The translations under genes and the position numbers were made by a program. A stretch of 64,000 nucleotides of DNA, taken from contig NZ_CP157970.1 in NCBI RefSeq assembly GCF_040215725.1, forward strand, positions 169,370 through 233,369. Reading direction: 5' to 3'. Under the pieces are notes generated by a model. That model was not told the origin of the DNA. It saw nothing but the letters and a program-made list of their open reading frames with translations, and ran no database searches. The first letter of the stretch is position 1, and every line of letters begins with the position of its first letter. Positions 62,992 to 64,000 of the stretch are shown here, in pieces. This stretch comes from Rhizobium sp. ZPR4 (lineage in GTDB: Bacteria; Pseudomonadota; Alphaproteobacteria; Rhizobiales; Rhizobiaceae).

Positions 62992-63626
62992 GCCGCGCTC
63001 CTGATTGTATTGCCGACTTTCCCCGCCGAAATTGGTTGGTAGCCTGTCGGACGAACCTGCTCGAAGCTCGTGTGATCGGCTGGAAGGATGCCGGCCACGG
63101 CGGTAGTGTTGCCGATTTCGACAGGAGCTCCGAGTCGCCGCATCGGCCAGCCGGCCCGGTTCAGGATACGCTCGAAGCGCAGATCGGTCGCGGTGACGAT
63201 CTCATCGAACCCGTTCGCCATCGACCACTCGATGATGCCGGCGAACATCGTTAGCGTGACGAGGTGGAGTTGTCCCCCTCCCCTTCCCGCTGGCAACGAC
63301 GTGTCGACGCAGAAGCGGGAGCTCTCGATCATTGCTGCGTGAGCACCGAGCGAGCCGTTCTCCAGCAACTGGCGGAAGGTTTGCTCCAGCATGGTGGGAC
63401 CTGACGCTGGCAGCAGACGTGCGCAGCCAACGACCTTCTGGCCGGCTGCGATCGCCAGAATGTAGGTTGGAAGAAGGTCGTCATATTGATCCCGCTCACC
63501 CGCTTTGGTGATGGCAACATCCCATTCCAGACGGTCGCCGAACACGGCGGCCCGAAGACGGTGCATCTGGTTCAGGTACTCGAGGTTGCTTGCGTGGTGG
63601 TCGGCCGAGACGCTTAGAATCTGCAT
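62988..63626 (-). CDS. traI: N-acyl-homoserine-lactone synthase TraI (LuxI family)
   Basis: 212-residue cytosolic enzyme making an acyl-homoserine lactone from S-adenosylmethionine and acyl-ACP. The conserved LuxI residues are present: Arg24, Phe29, Trp35, Asp46, Asp49, Arg70, Glu101 and Arg104 (the last two in ESSRFCVD). It heads the trb operon, with two TraR-type binding sites upstream, so it should form a positive feedback loop with a TraR protein. The only traR-like gene in this window (11.4-11.8 kb) is broken, so an active regulator must lie elsewhere. The TraI product is probably a 3-oxo-C8-type signal, by family. Confidence 0.96.
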   Translation of the reverse strand: MQILSVSADHHASNLEYLNQMHRLRAAVFGDRLEWDVAITKAGERDQYDDLLPTYILAIAAGQKVVGCARLLPASGPTMLEQTFRQLLENGSLGAHAAMIESSRFCVDTSLPAGRGGGQLHLVTLTMFAGIIEWSMANGFDEIVTATDLRFERILNRAGWPMRRLGAPVEIGNTTAVAGILPADHTSFEQVRPTGYQPISAGKVGNTIRSAA

Positions 63627-63684
63627 TGTGTTCTCCGCATGAACTGGTCAGGCGAAGGAAAATCATCTCGTTTTGTGCGTGGCT

Positions 63685-63702
63685 ACGTGCAGATTTGCAT
63701 CG
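63685..63702. promoter_or_regulatory. tra box 1 (TraR-binding site), proximal to traI
   Basis: 18 bp matching the Ti-plasmid tra box consensus at about 13 of 18 positions, with the core GTGCAGAT-TTGCA conserved. It lies 59-76 bp before the traI ATG, where TraR activates the traI-trb promoter. Confidence 0.78.
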
Positions 63703-63773
63703 ACTGATTCTACCGAGTCGGGGTGAAGTTCGGTGTGCAGGGGCATAATCAGCGATGGAAGACGCGCGATTTC

Positions 63774-63791
63774 ATGTGCAAATCTGCAGTT
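63774..63791. promoter_or_regulatory. tra box 2 (TraR-binding site), distal, toward repABC
   Basis: 18 bp beginning ATGTGCAAATCTGCA, matching the tra box consensus at about 15 of 18 positions. It begins 89 bp from the start of box 1. In Ti plasmids paired boxes between traI and repABC drive both operons, raising copy number with quorum; the same layout is inferred here. Confidence 0.8.
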
Positions 63792-63880
63792 GGGCGCGAC
63801 TGGTCAAGCAACCGGGAATCGAGCTAATACTCGGAAAGTCTTCAGCAATATTGGCTGTCGCTAGATTTCGGCGAACGCGC

Positions 63881-63897
63881 GTTAACGTGCCGTTAAC
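63881..63897. promoter_or_regulatory. TTAA-N7-TTAA site (CtrA-type box) in the presumed repABC promoter region
   Basis: GTTAACG-TGC-CGTTAAC is a perfect 17-bp interrupted palindrome that contains TTAA-N7-TTAAC, the full CtrA recognition sequence of alphaproteobacteria. It is about 90 bp past tra box 2, on the side facing the presumed repABC operon. A role in cell-cycle control of plasmid replication is inferred. It is one base too long for the usual 16-bp RepB centromere palindrome. Confidence 0.6.
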
Positions 63898-63939
63898 CAA
63901 AAAGCTCTTGCTCGCCAACCAGAATCGACGCTTATTGTT

Positions 63940-63959
63940 ACCGGCGGAACTTTGCCGGT
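63940..63959. promoter_or_regulatory. Inverted repeat near the right edge
   Basis: ACCGGC and GCCGGT separated by 8 bp. It lies in the leader or promoter region expected for repABC and could be an operator (for example for RepA/RepB) or an RNA hairpin. The window ends 41 bp later, so context is missing. Confidence 0.4.
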
Positions 63960-64000
63960 TCTGCGAAAAATACCGCCACTGGCAAGAAATGGGTTTTGAG

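Noticed and set aside
63881..63897. RepB centromere (parS-like) palindrome
   Set aside because: The usual site is a 16-bp GTT...AAC palindrome with a GC centre; this one is 17 bp with a TGC centre and fits TTAA-N7-TTAA better.
1..64000. CRISPR arrays, rRNA operons, riboswitches
   Set aside because: No regularly spaced direct repeats, rRNA-like blocks or recognised riboswitch cores were seen on reading the window.

Overview
The window looks like an accessory replicon of a Rhizobium/Agrobacterium-group alphaproteobacterium. The main evidence is the right end (53.3-64 kb). A complete, tightly packed traI-trbBCDEJKLFGHI operon of the Ti/Sym-plasmid type reads leftward from a control region holding two TraR-type tra boxes and a TTAA-N7-TTAA (CtrA-type) site. 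In this plasmid family repABC lies divergently just beyond traI, so it probably starts right of base 64000; no rep gene is inside the window. RIME-type intergenic repeats, IS66/IS30/RIT elements and many LysR-regulated uptake and catabolic islands fit the same group.

Left to right: (1) 1-2.4 kb, a polar amino acid ABC transporter, its ATPase cut by the window edge. (2) 2.6-6.5 kb, a chemoreceptor remnant, then a class V aminotransferase, a LysR regulator and an EamA exporter tied together by a perfect 21-bp operator-like repeat. (3) 6.6-11.3 kb, pyruvate carboxylase (TTG start), a small HTH protein and a TauE/SafE permease. (4) 11.4-17.7 kb, a broken traR-like gene with an in-frame TGA where the family has Trp, a cyclase-MarR pair and a divergent RND efflux pump. 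(5) 17.8-23.1 kb, a sugar-binding-protein remnant, then a LysR regulator divergent from a PrpF/GalD-like isomerase and a NitT/TauT-type ABC transporter. (6) 23.3-31 kb, an AbiEii-type toxin remnant, a secreted Ala/Ser repeat protein, and an EmrAB-type pump with a TetR regulator, divergent from an OmpR/histidine kinase pair.

(7) 31.0-37.2 kb is a three-layer nest of mobile DNA. An IS66-family copy is split inside tnpC by a RIT element (three coupled tyrosine recombinases), whose ritA is itself split by an intact IS30-family element with loss of part of ritA. (8) 37.3-40.3 kb, a quinone oxidoreductase, a LysR regulator and a 5'-truncated 6-phosphogluconolactonase-like gene.

(9) 40.4-53.1 kb is a one-directional catabolic and uptake island: HpcH/HpaI aldolase, SDR, hydantoinase/oxoprolinase B and A subunits, LysR, class I aminotransferase, and a five-gene branched-chain-type ABC transporter. 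A 46-bp sequence (40/46 identical) lies at nearly the same distance upstream of both hyuA and the transporter binding-protein gene. This strongly suggests that one LysR regulator co-controls uptake and breakdown of a substrate not identified here. (10) 53.3-64 kb is the conjugation operon and its quorum-sensing control region.

Gene identities come from recognising protein families and motifs by eye. No database search was run, and operator assignments are inferences from repeat position and symmetry.
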